64,000 nucleotides of DNA, from the NCBI GenBank assembly GCA_007570785.1, contig ML660211.1, positions 5,329,638-5,393,637 on the forward strand. Reading direction: 5' to 3'. A model generated the notes under the pieces. That model did not search any database, was not told the origin of the DNA, and saw nothing but the letters and a program-made list of their open reading frames with translations. Position numbers and translations under genes: made by a program. Shown here one piece after another: positions 45,520-56,007 of the stretch. The stretch's first letter is position 1. Each line of letters starts with the position of its first letter. The DNA comes from Antilocapra americana (taxonomy: Eukaryota; Chordata; Mammalia; Artiodactyla; Antilocapridae).

Positions 45520-45995
45520 TTTTAGGATTCTTGTCACAGTTTGGACACTCTTTGGCCCAATGTCCCACCTGTCTACAGATTAGGCATTTGCCCATGTCTT
45601 GTCTTTTAAAGACTCAAGGTTTGCCAAAGGGCTTCCCTGAAGGGTGGCCAGCATCTGGGCATGCCTTGTCTCTTTCCTCCCTTCCCTGGGCCTTGTCTTC
45701 CCTCTCCTGTTCTCTGTTATAAAGGGTATTGGTGGCTGTCTGGACCATCTCATTTAAAGAGGCAGCAGGGTCGCGCTGCTGTAGCTGTTGTAACTTTATC
45801 CTGATGTCTGATGCATATTGGGACAAGAATTTGTCCTTTAAAATCACTTGTCCATCATACGAGTCTACAGATTGGTAAACTTTTGGAGGGCCTCTTTTAG
45901 CCTTTCCAGAAAGGCACTGGGGTTCTCGTTGCACTTCTGAGTTACTGCTGAGACTGGGCACAGTCCCACAGCTAATAGGCTTCCTTCTATTTCCA
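45520..45995 (-). pseudogene. ERV1 gag remnant (CA end and NC)
   Basis: The 201-codon frame 45614-46219 runs from the internal LTR into gag. Its gag part starts around 45980 and includes capsid C-terminal text (LKDKFLSQYASDIR) and a charged 'REQEREDKA' stretch. In the next frame a CCHC zinc knuckle (C-x2-C-x4-H-x4-C) lies at 45586-45545. MA, the middle region and the capsid N-terminus are missing: the gag text begins only ~50 bp after the LTR leader. Confidence 0.82.
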
Positions 45996-46026
45996 TGGGT
46001 GGACTGGGTTAGGGGGTTAAGTCCAA

Positions 46027-46044
46027 ACTCCGGGTCCCAAGCCC
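46027..46044 (-). promoter_or_regulatory. Possible primer-binding site after internal LTR
   Basis: Minus strand GGGGCTTGGGACCCGGAG follows the internal LTR end. It weakly resembles the proline-tRNA type used by many gammaretrovirus-like elements. Position is right, sequence match is poor. Confidence 0.35.
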
Positions 46045-46960
46045 CTGAAGAGACCAAGTCCACACAGCAATGCAAAAGCATAAAGGGGTTTATTGCTAGC
46101 CGGGCTAGGGCACAAGTCTCATCCACGCAGTGGAATAAGACAAGAGCCCCACGCTCCAAACCACAGTTGCTTATATACAGGCATTTCTTTGTTACAGCAT
46201 TGGTATAGCTGGCAGTCAATGTTTGGTCAGTTTAAACTGCGCATCTGCCCTGGATGGTCTATCTCTTGGCTTGCTTGGGACTTTCCTGGCTTGTGGGGGG
46301 AGGTATGAGGTGAGGGTGGAGGAGGTCGCTGGAACTAGGGCAGGCTGTATATCACAGCAGCCTGTCACGGAGTAAGGTACGGGGAGGTGTGAGGATGGGG
46401 GAGGTCTCCGCAGCTAGGGCCTGCTGTATCTCCCAGCAGCCTGTCACGGAAGCTGTTTTGTTTACACACCACAAGGGGTGAGTCTTTCTGAAGCTTATCC
46501 TACCCAGTAGTGTTGCAATCTGAGAGCCAGGTGTCCGCGGGTCAGGGTGCAGATCCCCAGGCAGGTTGAGGCGTGGCAATCTCCTGGAAATTGAATACCA
46601 GGCAGGTCAAGGCATGTCGACCTCCTGAAACCCCTGGATTGGCAGATCTCCGAGCAGGTTGAGGTGTGACAACCTCTGAGGACCAACCAGATCCCTAGGC
46701 AGGTTGAGGCAGGTTGACCTCATGGGACACCTCCCACCCCAGACTTTCTGGGACTTGACTTTCTGGGACTCCCAGACTGACAGATCCTTGAGCAGGTTGA
46801 GGTATGACAACTTCCTGGGGACCAGATCCCTAGGCAGGTTGAGGCAGGTCAACCTCATGGGACCCCCAGACTGGAGTTGGGCATCCCCAAGGTCTCCAAA
46901 GTGACCAGTGTTGGGTAGGATTAAGGGGTTGTAATCTTAACTCATTGCTGGTTTGTCCAC
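46045..46960 (-). repeat. Second LTR inside the provirus (LTR B)
   Basis: A 3' end TCTCTTCA, a poly(A) signal AATAAA (46094 to 46089) and a TATA word GTATATAA (46178 to 46171) are arranged as in an LTR read on the minus strand. Upstream lies a repeat-rich U3-like region. It does not resemble the outer LTRs. The start of U3 could not be fixed; 46870-47000 is the likely range. Confidence 0.68.
46561..46926. repeat. Tandem repeat in LTR B U3 (GCAGGTTGAGG units)
   Basis: GCAGGTTGAGG or a one- to two-base variant starts at 46561, 46602, 46654, 46699, 46792 and 46834. A larger ~138-bp duplication is visible (46654-46791 versus 46792-46926). This is typical of U3 enhancer duplication. Confidence 0.85.
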
Positions 46961-46964
46961 CATA

Positions 46965-48772
46965 AGTGGGAATAGGTACCATAATGTAAAGCAACCCAAG
47001 CCTGTGCCCTAAGACTGGGAACCTAGCGAAACAGCCATAAGCCTTATCCTCTTATTACTCTGAGGGAATGTAAGTCCCTGATTTCTTTTCCTAGTCCTCC
47101 ATAATAGCAGTTTAGGGTGTTTTCAATGGTAAACATCTCATTGTCATAGACCCACTTTAAGTAATAACAGAAGTAATGACAAAGGAGTGGATTATCTGGT
47201 TCTGTTAGGGGTGTTAGGAGTATTGTAATGATAAGTGGGGTGGAGGAATGTTGCCTACAGGGGGTAGGGTCCTGGTTGTAGTAGTTAGTAAGTGGCCTAA
47301 GAGCAAATTGACAAGAGGCAACAAACCAGATGTTCCATAAAAGTGGAGTGGATATTTGATTTGTAGGTATGTTTCTAACTTTAGGAGAAGGGTGGTAAGG
47401 GTTTGGGTCCAAAGGGCCTGCAGGGCTAACTCCCAAAGTGGCAAATATTATCCCTGGAAGCCATATTGCCCTTGAAGGGATGCCAACAACAAATGGACTT
47501 CTGGCAGGCATTGTGTTCCTGTCACCAGCCCAAGAGCATTCACTGTGAGATGCTATTATTGTACATGCTGTAAGAAACATGGAAGATGAAGGCCTGAATA
47601 TCTAGAGTGATTGGGTATTATACAGTATTTCTTTCTCAAGGGCCAGCTATTTTCCGGTTGTCCCTCCAAAAGATTGTAGAGGCAACACTGTGGGCCTAGA
47701 TGGGGCTAAGGAAAAGAGCATGAAATAGGACGAAAGGGGGCATGGCACAACTTTTGAAAGAATGGCGTAGCCCAAGAGCATAACATAAACTGATTAAAAT
47801 CAAATGGATCCAAGATGACGAATCAAATTCAGTTAAACCTTGATTCTCAATCTGCAAGCTAAATGACACACCCAGAGGCACCAGGACAGTTCCAAGACAC
47901 TGTCAAAAGACAGAGGAGTGTGTGGTTCCCTAATTGTTGGGATGATCCTCCCACTCATTAGCATATGAAATTACACAGCTCAAACTAACCACCGGACATT
48001 CCATGGCCAATGCGCTGTACTCACCCTCTTTGATGGCCCAGACTCTGGATTGTGCTTCTCTCTGAATGCAAACAAATCCACCTCTTAACTATCACTGTTT
48101 CTCTTGTTGAATTTTTTTTTAATGAGACATTGAGAACCTGAGCTCCATTAGGCTCCAAAACTAGGCACTGAGAGTTTTGGCCAGGAGAGAAGAGCTGAAG
48201 GACTGGAGGAAAAAGCAGTGGGAAAAAACATGCTGAGGAATCCCCTTCATAACCTACTGAAAAATATGCTAAATACCCTGACCTGTGCCCACAATTCTCA
48301 TTGGCCTGATCCTTGGCACAATGAAGATTAAGGACATAAGAACCCCTACTCACTTGGGCGACAGCTACTAGGGCACCTCAGATAGTGTAGCCTTCAGGAC
48401 ACCTTGGCGCACCCACTGCTGCTCACCTGTTTGCAGGGGGTTGGAGGAAACAAGAAATGAGAGATTGTAAAGGAATTAAGATTTTGTTAGCCATGTGTCC
48501 TTTGAACCATAAGAGCGAGGACTTCCTACCCAACCAGGGCTCTGGAATATGAGACTGAGCTGCGTGAGCTTTTTGCTGACTTTGTTTTTGTTGCCCTGGT
48601 TTCCAGTACGGTGGGCGTCTTGTCACTTCCACTGCGCTGGGCTTTCTTTGCATTCAGCTTCCTTCCCAAGAGCTTTTGCCGAGTTGGGCTTCTGCTGTGC
48701 TTGGCCTCCGCCTCACAGGGCCTGAGCAGAGGTTGTTTCAGCCAGGTTAAATCTGAGAAGCAGTGCCATATA
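46965..48772 (-). other. Unassigned interior of the provirus
   Basis: Between LTR B and the 5' LTR lie three minus frames: 48423-48653 (76 codons, Lys/Gln-rich start then a hydrophobic stretch), 48021-48353 (110 codons, several Cys, two N-glycosylation sequons NVS and NST) and 47044-47580 (178 codons, Pro/Thr-rich, Cys-containing, no recognised domain). Secretory and glycoprotein-like traits hint at a diverged envelope surface region, but no diagnostic motif is present. It could instead be captured host DNA or another ERV's leader. Confidence 0.4.
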
Positions 48773-49149
48773 TATCAGGGGAATGTGTAATTTCCTCAGT
48801 TCTATCTCGCTGCAGCAAAAATTTGAAGCAATGGATGGACCAGTGTTATAGCTCAGCTTTATTGGCAAGCAAAGGAAAATACATCCTCGAGGCAAGAGGA
48901 TGGAGCAACCCAAAAGATGCAAAGAGAAGAGAAACCCCTGGCCCAATTTTGGCTTCTCTTGTTATATGCTTTTTCTCCTTCCCCTGAGCCTGCCCTATGT
49001 AAACTGGGCTAGCTAAGAAGGCTGTTTGTTTTACCTGAGGTCCTCACTCTGGTACTCAGACCTTCCTTTGTTCTATTTTTGTGAGCTTTTCTCTTGTCTT
49101 TTAGCCACTGCCATTTTGGACTCCTTTTTCCTATTCTAACTACCCAACA
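48773..49149 (-). repeat. ERV1 5' LTR
   Basis: Aligns end to end with the LTR at 41905-42285. The terminal TG has become TA on the inner side (TATCAGGG against TGTCAGGG). AATAAA is at 48863 to 48858; the TATA word is decayed to ATATAAC. No credible primer-binding site follows. Confidence 0.9.
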
Positions 49150-49202
49150 AGCCTATTTTACCACCCCTCTACTAACTTAAACAGAGTCATTATATACATT
49201 TG

Positions 49203-49392
49203 AAGTGAAAGTCAGTCAGTTGCGTCCAACTCTTTGTGACTGATGGACTTTACAGTCCTTGGAATTTTCCAGGCCAGAATACTGGGGTGGGTAGCCTTTC
49301 CTTTCTCCAGGGGATCTTCCCAACCCAGGAATCAAATCAGGGTCTCCTGTATTGCAAGTAGATTCTTTAACAACTGAGCTATCAGGGAAACC
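49203..49392 (-). mobile_element. Bov-tA SINE with 15-bp duplication
   Basis: Exact direct repeat CATTATATACATTTG at 49188-49202 and 49393-49407. Antisense body and tRNA-like head 'caactgagctatcagggaaa' are well kept. Confidence 0.95.
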
Positions 49393-49407
49393 CATTATAT
49401 ACATTTG

Positions 49408-49579
49408 GTTATATAAATATATATAATTTAGAATACCTATATTAAACATATATAATTTGAATATTTCTCTCCTTTCCTAAATCCCTTTAGAATTTTTAAA
49501 TGTGCATTTACTTTCAAAAAGTAAATGTACATTTGTCCTCTCCTAAGTTTGGGTGGAATTGATCAAAATGTAGAAAACA
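49408..49579. other. No gene recognised
   Basis: AT-rich text with a 'tttactttcaaaaagtaaa' perfect hairpin-forming word near 49508-49526. Confidence 0.5.
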
Positions 49580-49705
49580 CTGATCTATTTTAACCTCTTC
49601 AATTTACAGATGAACAAATAGAGGATCTGAGAAGATCATTGAATTTACCTCTGTAAACACAGAGAAGTAAACTACCAGTAAAGAATAAGGACAAAGACTT
49701 GAAAT
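49580..49705 (-). mobile_element. MIR SINE
   Basis: 'caatttacagatgaacaaat', 'gaggatctgagaagatcatt' and the following text are the diverged antisense MIR core. Confidence 0.65.
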
Positions 49706-50352
49706 TGTTTTTAACAGTTCCCATCTGGCTGAGGAAAGATCCATTACTGAGTAATAATATAAATTTTATCTGGAAAATAAATTGTCAGTCATAAAAATTT
49801 AAAAGACTGTAATTTCCTAATACATAAATTATTTTAGAAAAGACTAATAACATTTAACACTTATTCTGAGTCCATCTTGTTCTGCCACAAAGTATATTAC
49901 TCTCAGGAAAATTAGCTCACACATGATTGGTAAATTAGTATAAATCAGAAGTCAAGTTGTATAGGGACTTTTTTCAGGGACATTAATGTTTTAAAACTGA
50001 GCTTGACAGACCTTCTTACACAGAAAGGTCAAGTATGTAGCATGAAAACCTTAAGAAACAGCTAAAAATCCTACAGAAGTATCTTTGTTTCATAGAAATC
50101 TTATCTGTTTTATTGCTTTAAGATTGTCTTTGATTCTGTTAAATTATGTGAGGAACTTACACAGATGAGGATGATGCAAACATATTTACTCCATGTTAAA
50201 AAAAAATAAAGATGAAAGAGTCGTACATATCTGGGATCTGATCGTTTGAAATGTTGATGACACTGGTCCCATTTGAAAGTGAATCCTCTCAAGGCCCAAC
50301 ATTTGATGAGGGTAACAGAATTCAGGTTTTGAGTCTACTAAGTATGTGATAG
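49706..50352. other. No gene recognised
   Basis: AT-rich; a 60-codon minus frame (50110-50292) without motif. Confidence 0.45.
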
Positions 50353-50590
50353 AGGCTCCCAGGTAGTTCTAGTAGTAAAGCACCTGCCTGCCAATGCAGG
50401 ATACTTAAAGGAAGAGCACTCAATCCCTGGGTTGGGAAGATCGCTGGGCTGGGAAAGACCCCTTGGAGGAGGGTACAGCAACCAACTCCAGTATTCTTGC
50501 CTGAAGATTCCCCGTGGACAGAGTAGCCTGGAGGGCTACAGTCCACAGGGTCACAAAGAGGCAGACATGACTGAGCGACTTAGCAGGCAC
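50353..50590 (+). mobile_element. Bov-tA SINE with internal insertion
   Basis: Head 'gaggctcccaggtagttcta', body 'actccagtattcttgcctga', tail 'gactgagcgacttagcagg'. A duplicated 'gggttgggaagatcgctggg' part makes it longer than usual. Confidence 0.9.
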
Positions 50591-51135
50591 ACAAGGATGT
50601 GATGCTTGTTGTAAAGGCCAGTAGGGTGCTACCTGTGCTGTTGTTTTTCCTTGAATTCTTGTTGCATCTATAGGGCTCTGCAGTTGTAGAGTTGCATGGG
50701 TTTTAAGTGGTCTGTTTAGAACCTTATCTCTTTTTTCTGTCATAAGTCTTCTGATTTTAATGTGCAATTTAGCAAAATGTGAGATTATTCAGGAATACCT
50801 ATATGATGTTACAGCAATATATATATATATATATATTTTCTTAGGAGTGGGCTGAAATGCAATGTCAGGAGGTCTATAATAATTCATAGTTTTCTTCCTC
50901 AGTCTTTACCATTTTCTTTCTTTTTTAGTATCTTAACCTCTTATGGCCTTATCATCTTATAGAGGACAATGTTCTATCTGCTGGGACCAATATTTCTACC
51001 ATTTAAATCTGTTTTATTCCTTCAAGTACCATCTTCAATGAAACTTTCTCAAGGAAGTCTTTTCAACATACATCATCAGTTTTAATCATTGGACTCTGAA
51101 ATCAGAATTTTTTTTAAGACAACTTATGAGATAGA
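50591..51135. other. No gene recognised
   Basis: Unique text with a short (TA)9 at 50818-50836. The 115-codon minus frame 50420-50767 is partly SINE-derived. Confidence 0.45.
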
Positions 51136-51139
51136 CACA

Positions 51140-51295
51140 TTAATTAGGCAAGACATTTTCCTTCTCTATACCTCTACCATATAAATGGTAGGTAGAATTG
51201 TTACTGTGGTTATTCAGTGACTTAACACATGTAAAGAACTTAACATATGTGTCTGGCACATTCAAAGCATTCACAAAGTTTTAATTTTAGTATTA
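51140..51295 (+). mobile_element. MIR SINE
   Basis: 'ataaatggtaggtagaattg', 'acacatgtaaagaacttaac' and 'tgtctggcacattc' follow the sense MIR 3' half. Confidence 0.65.
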
Positions 51296-51314
51296 GTATT
51301 GGGCTTTTTTTCCC

Positions 51315-51404
51315 TACAACTATACAAAATTTTATTATTGGAGTGTAGCTGCTTTATAAATATTGTGTTAGTAATAGTTTCTGCTGTACAACAAATTGAA
51401 TCAG

Positions 51405-51443
<39 letters not shown>

Positions 51444-51830
51444 TACTTCCTCTTGAACCTTCCCCCTACCCTCCCATCTTACCCCTCTAGGTCAACACAG
51501 ACCACAAACTGGGCTCCCTGTGTCATACAGCAGCTTCCTACTAGCTATCTATTTTATGCATAGTAGGGTATATATGTCAATTCTAGTCTTTTAATTCATT
51601 CCACTCCCCTCTCCTCACACATACACATCTGTTCTCTATGTCTGCATCTCTATTCCTGTCCTGCATATATGTTTATTTGTACCATTTGTCTAGATTCCAC
51701 TAGATTTCATACATATATATATATATATGTGCATTAATATGTGAAATTGGCTTTTCTCTTCCTAACTTACTTCACTCTGTGTGATAGACTGTAGGTCCAT
51801 CTGCATCCCTATAAATGACCCAGTTGAACT
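51315..51830 (-). mobile_element. L1 3' UTR-type fragment, long
   Basis: Continuous antisense L1 3' UTR from 'ttttattattggagtgtagc' through 'tattttatgcatagtagggt' to 'gactgtaggtccatctgcat'. A (GT)n tract sits inside. Confidence 0.78.
51404..51442. repeat. (GT)19 microsatellite
   Basis: Uninterrupted GT units at the position of the L1 3' UTR that is normally TA-rich. Confidence 0.97.
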
Positions 51831-52560
51831 TTTAATATTTACCTTTATTAATTTTATCCAAAATGCACACACAAGCTGTACCAGATCAAAGACAGATTTA
51901 TTATTACTTTACAGAAAATGTATATGTATTCTCCCTCCCCTGTCAGTCTTTACCCCAAGGGGACATCATGAGAGCCAATAATGGGAATTTTCCTTCATGA
52001 ATAACTGGAAATCCCATAGCAAACCATGAGTAAATTTTTTCTCTCTGCTTACAATGTTTCATTTCCCCCAGAAAAGCTCTCCTCCTTCTTTGAGCCCTTT
52101 GAGATGGGAGTAGAATCTTGGCAAATGTCTAATAACTCTGTGTGTCTCAGCCTTTAAAACCTAGAATTATCTCCAAGTGTCTGGGCCTTATTCCTCGTTT
52201 ATATATAAATCCAAAGAAGATGAAGTACCAGTCTCCCTGGGCACCTCATGTATTTAACTTAAGGGCCTAGCTCATGGCTGTAACAGTTAGAGCCTTTCCA
52301 GGAAAAATAAAGAGAGATATTTTACTACACTTCTGGATTACAGCAATTAACTAGACAAATGTCCACACATCTCATGGCATGGGAAAATGTTGTAGGAAGC
52401 TGGGACTTTTTACAAGAACCCTGAGAAATTCAGGGAAGTTCTCTTTTTCCACGATTAGTCTGAGTATCAGTACATGTTCTTATTATGTGCTTTCACAGCA
52501 AACTTGTATTTCATAACATTTATCATTGTTGTAGTTTATTTTTATGTTTATTATTTTTGT
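51831..52560. other. Unassigned; possible decayed LTR on minus strand
   Basis: AATAATAAATCTGTC is readable on the minus strand near 51893-51907. GC-richer text follows to about 52330, in the style of an old LTR. No ends or duplication could be found, so this stays a guess. Confidence 0.3.
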
Positions 52561-52564
52561 CAAA

Positions 52565-52680
52565 TGTGTATATAGACTATCAGGCTGCAAACCTCATGAG
52601 GATCATGAACTATTTTGTTCAATCCTTTGTCCTTGGCCATCAATTCGGTGGCTGACACAGTAAGCCCATACCTATCATAT
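52565..52680 (+). mobile_element. L2 3'-end-like fragment
   Basis: 'caggctgcaaacctcatgag' and 'tcaattcggtggctgacaca' are the diverged L2 3' end. Confidence 0.45.
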
Positions 52681-52974
52681 ATCTTAGGTCATGAGCTGTC
52701 TGGACTGTGCCACAAAAACTGTACTGCTCAGGTTGAAATTGGCATGTCTGAAATCATTAATTTTTAAATATTTTTTTACCAGGGTACATAATGGTCTATG
52801 ACTTTCTTATTTAATAGGATAATAAATACATCAATGACATATTGGTTGATAAATGTGATGGTTTTATAACAATCTTAATTAAGAATTCAAAGGAGTTAAA
52901 ATTTTCTTCTATTTCCTTTATACTGTTAAACTCACTGAAATATGTGAAGTGTCAGTCTAATTTATTATGGTGTT

Positions 52975-53040
52975 CTATATTTATAGGTCAGTAATTAGCA
53001 TTTAGTAGTTGCTCAATAAATAATTGGCTGAATAAATTCA
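52975..53040 (+). mobile_element. MIR/L2 3' tip
   Basis: 'gcatttagtagttgctcaat' followed by 'aaataattggctgaat'. Too short to separate MIR from L2. Confidence 0.5.
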
Positions 53041-53289
53041 CAAATTAGGTAAGCAGTTTTGTTTAAATTTAGTTTAAAACAAATGAACAACTTATTAAAT
53101 TGCCTTAAATACTTAAGTAGTCATTATTTATAATTAATTGTTTTTTTCATTTACTAAGGTTATCCAGAATCATTTCATTTCACCTTATTTTATCATGTTA
53201 AAATGGGACCAGTATCTGCCCAGAATGTGTATGATTATCATTCAACAGGTTTTATACTCCTTTTTACTTAGACTATAAGACTTTAAAAT

Positions 53290-53600
53290 CATTTTTATTA
53301 AATCATACTGTGCATCATAGAAGGACATTTAATCGTGTGTACAGCTTGATAAATTATCACAATATAAGCATATTTTATAACTACCCCCAGATCAGGAAAT
53401 AGTGTACTACTAGCAATATATAACCTCCTTATACGTAGGCTCCCCAAATCCATATGCTTCTCTTCCTCAAAGAAAACAACCTTCATACCTTCTAATAGTG
53501 TAAATTAGTTTCCTCTCTAGTGAACCTTATATGCAAAAATAAATAACATATTCTTCAGCATCTCACCACTACAATGCAATATAAAGTTTGTACTAGAGTA
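53290..53600 (-). mobile_element. Old L1 3' UTR fragment
   Basis: 'acagcttgataaattatcac', 'ctacccccagatcaggaaat' and 'ctaatagtgtaaattagttt' follow the old antisense L1M-type 3' region. Confidence 0.6.
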
Positions 53601-53645
53601 AATAATATTAGAATTATTCCCAGGGGAGGAAGTATTGGGTCATAG

Positions 53646-53859
53646 TGACTTCCTTGGTGGCTCAGTGGTAAAGAATTCACCTGCAATGCAGGAGATGTGG
53701 GTTCTATCCCTCGGTTGGCAAGATCCCCTGGAAAAGAAAATGGCAACCCACTCCAGTATTCTTGCCTGGGAAATCCCATGAGCATCGGAGTCTGGGGGGC
53801 TACAGTCCATGGGGCCACAAAGTGTTGGCCAAGATTTAGTGACTGAGCACACACGGGTG
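53646..53859 (+). mobile_element. Bov-tA SINE
   Basis: Head 'gacttccttggtggctcagt', body 'actccagtattcttgcctgg', tail 'agtgactgagcacacac'. The 145- and 76-codon minus frames are antisense SINE plus BovB. Confidence 0.93.
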
Positions 53860-53887
53860 CAGGTACACACATATGTATTTGTTTAAC

Positions 53888-54350
53888 ATCTGGTCCCATC
53901 ACTTCATGCAAATAGATGGAGAAACAGTGGAAATAGTGGCTGACTTTATTTTTTTGGGCTCCAAAATCACTGCAGATGGTGATTGCAGCCATGAAATTAA
54001 AAGACGCTTGCTCCTTGAAAGGAAGTTGTCACCAACCTAGACAGTATATTAAAAAGCAGAGACATTACTTTGCCAACAAAGGCCCATCTAGTCAAGGCTA
54101 TGGTTTTTCCAGTATTCATGTATGGATGTGAGAGTTGGACTATAAAGAAAGCTGAGCGCTGAAGAATTGATGGTTTTAAACTGTGGTGTTGGAGGAGACT
54201 TTTGAGACTCCCTTGGACTATAAGGAAATCAAATCAGTCCATCCTAAAGGAGAGCAGTCCTGGGTGTTCATTGGAAGGGCAGATGTTGAAGCAGAAACTC
54301 CAATACTTTGGCCACCTGATGCAAAGAACTGACTCATTTGAAAAGACCCA
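53888..54350 (+). mobile_element. BovB 3' end, left part (split by L1)
   Basis: 'catctggtcccatcacttca' to 'actcatttgaaaagaccc'. Continues at 54697 with 'ctctgatgctgagaaagatt'. Confidence 0.93.
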
Positions 54351-54351
54351 A

Positions 54352-54696
54352 CATGGGAGACAACAAAAGGAACGCAGATGTATAGAATAGACTCGTGGAC
54401 TTTGTGGATGAGGGTAAGGGTGGGATGATATGGGAGAAGGGCATTGAAGCATGTTAATTGTCATGTGTCTAATCAATCGCCAGCCCAGGATTGATGCTCG
54501 GGACTGGTGCAGAGAGATTCCCCGGGGGGAGGGAGGAGGGAGGGGAGATCCGGAGGGGAAGCATATGTAAACCCATGGTGATATCATGACAATGTATGGC
54601 AAAAACAATAATTAAAAAAAAAAAAGAAAAAAATTAAATAAAAATGAGAGAGAAAAATAAATAAATAAATAAAAATAGCTGGAAAAAAAAAAAGAA
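54352..54696 (+). mobile_element. Bovine-type L1 3' end inside BovB
   Basis: 'cagatgtatagaatagactc', 'gtgggatgatatgggagaag' and a G-rich block give the L1 3' UTR. Two A tracts follow (about 54612-54640 and 54684-54695), separated by AT-rich text with several AATAAA words. The flanks GAAAAGACCC and GAAAAGGCTC are the likely target duplication. Confidence 0.88.
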
Positions 54697-54897
54697 AAGG
54701 CTCTGATGCTGAGAAAGATTGAAGGTATGAAGAGAAGGGGATGACAGAGGATGAGATGGTAGGATGACATCACCGATTCAATGGACATGGGTTTGGGTAG
54801 ACTCTGGAAATTGGTGATGGACAGGGATGCCTGGCGTGCTGCAGATCATGGGGTCACAAAGAGTCAGACACGACTGAGTGACTGAACTGAACTGAAC
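54697..54897 (+). mobile_element. BovB 3' end, right part
   Basis: Runs to the GAACTGAACTGAAC tail typical of BovB. Confidence 0.92.
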
Positions 54898-54909
54898 ATG
54901 AAAATGATG

Positions 54910-55078
54910 TTAAAAGCTTTCTAAACATCATTTTAGCCATTTACAATCTCTCCAGCATTCCAGCAGTTTCACTTTCTCACCAACACTCAATATTCTTAAT
55001 TTTTCTTGGTCAGTGGTATATGGTAGTATCTCACTGTATTTTTAACACAGCATTTTCCTGACTCCTACTGAGGTTGTG

Positions 55079-55127
<49 letters not shown>

Positions 55128-55600
55128 TATGCAGGTTGCCTCTTTTTAGGAATGCCCCATAGTCCCTTCTATTTTTCTACTGGACTGTTTGTCCTTTCAT
55201 TTTGTATAATTTCTTTTATATTCTAGATAATTACTCTTTGTCAATTATATGTATTACAAATTTGTTCACCCTCTCTGTAACTTTTCATTTTCATTCATAA
55301 AAAAAAGTATTTGTTTATTTTATTGCAGTATAGTTGCTTTACAATATTGTGTTAGTTTCTGATGTACAATGAAGTGAATCAGCCCTATGTATACATATAA
55401 CTCCTCCCTCTTGAGCCTCCATCTCATCTCCCCATCCCATTCATCTAGATCATCACAGGGTTGAGCTTCCCACGCTTCCCATTAGCCATCTACTTTACAC
55501 ATGGTAGTATATATATGCCAATGCTAGTCTACCAATTCATCCCACCCTCCTTCTTCCTCCGTTGTGTCCAAAGATCTGTTCTCTATATTTCATTCTTAAT
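54910..55600 (-). mobile_element. L1 3' region, antisense, with (TG)n
   Basis: 'gtatatggtagtatctcact', 'ctttgtcaattatatgtatt' and then 'cagtatagttgctttacaat' follow the order of an antisense L1 3' end. The TG tract at 55083-55123 lies within it. Confidence 0.72.
55083..55123. repeat. (TG)20 microsatellite
   Basis: Uninterrupted TG units. Confidence 0.97.
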
Positions 55601-55998
55601 GGTGTCATTTGATGAGCTGAATTTTTATTTAATACAGCCTAATTATTTATAGCTTTCACTAACAATCAGTATTTTTGTTCTGTTTTAAGAAGATTTTCCC
55701 TACAAAAAGGACATAAAGAAAGTTTCATATGTGACTTTTTAGAAGTTTTATAGTTTTACTTCTCAAATTCTAATATACAAGTTACCCAAAACATATCTGT
55801 CTGTTTACCTAACTGGATCTTTTATTGGACTCCCTACTTGAGTGTTTAATAGAATTTTCTTTAATGATGGAAATGTTTTATATCTGTATAGCCTCAATAC
55901 AATAACCATATATTGTTGAACATATGATATATGTATAATACATTTGAAGAAATGAATATTTAGTTTTATTTAATTGAATTTGAAATTTAAACTACTAC
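55601..55998. other. No gene recognised
   Basis: AT-rich text; possibly more decayed L1. Confidence 0.4.
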
Positions 55999-56007
55999 AT
56001 GCGGCTG

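Larger units (their letters stand above)
41905..49149 (-). mobile_element. Class I (ERV1) provirus, deleted and mosaic
   Basis: Two related LTRs in the same orientation (41905-42285 and 48773-49149) are flanked by AGCC at 41901-41904 and 49150-49153, the 4-bp duplication usual for class I ERVs. By eye the LTRs differ at roughly 50 of 377 positions, which points to an old insertion. Reading the minus strand from the right: 5' LTR, ~1.8 kb unassigned, a second unrelated LTR, truncated gag, protease, RNase H, integrase, a BOV-A2 SINE, a short env TM remnant, PPT and 3' LTR. The 5' half of gag, most of RT and nearly all of env are missing. All frames are broken. Confidence 0.88.

Noticed and set aside
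46561..46926. Regular spaced repeats considered as a CRISPR-like array
   Set aside because: Units are short, spacers uneven, and the repeats lie in an LTR U3 of a mammalian genome.
46910..46927. Plus-strand TGTTGGGTAG, identical to the first 10 bases of the outer LTR but inverted
   Set aside because: Ten bases in a 64-kb window are not enough to claim an inverted LTR start; similarity fades at once.
48740..48772. Primer-binding site after the outer 5' LTR
   Set aside because: The text after the LTR end starts TGGCAC but does not match any tRNA 3' end I can name.
54234..54608. 124-codon minus frame
   Set aside because: Spans the L1 insertion in BovB on the wrong strand.
54880..54897. (GAACT)n as a satellite
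   Set aside because: It is the regular BovB tail, seen again at 56640-56657.
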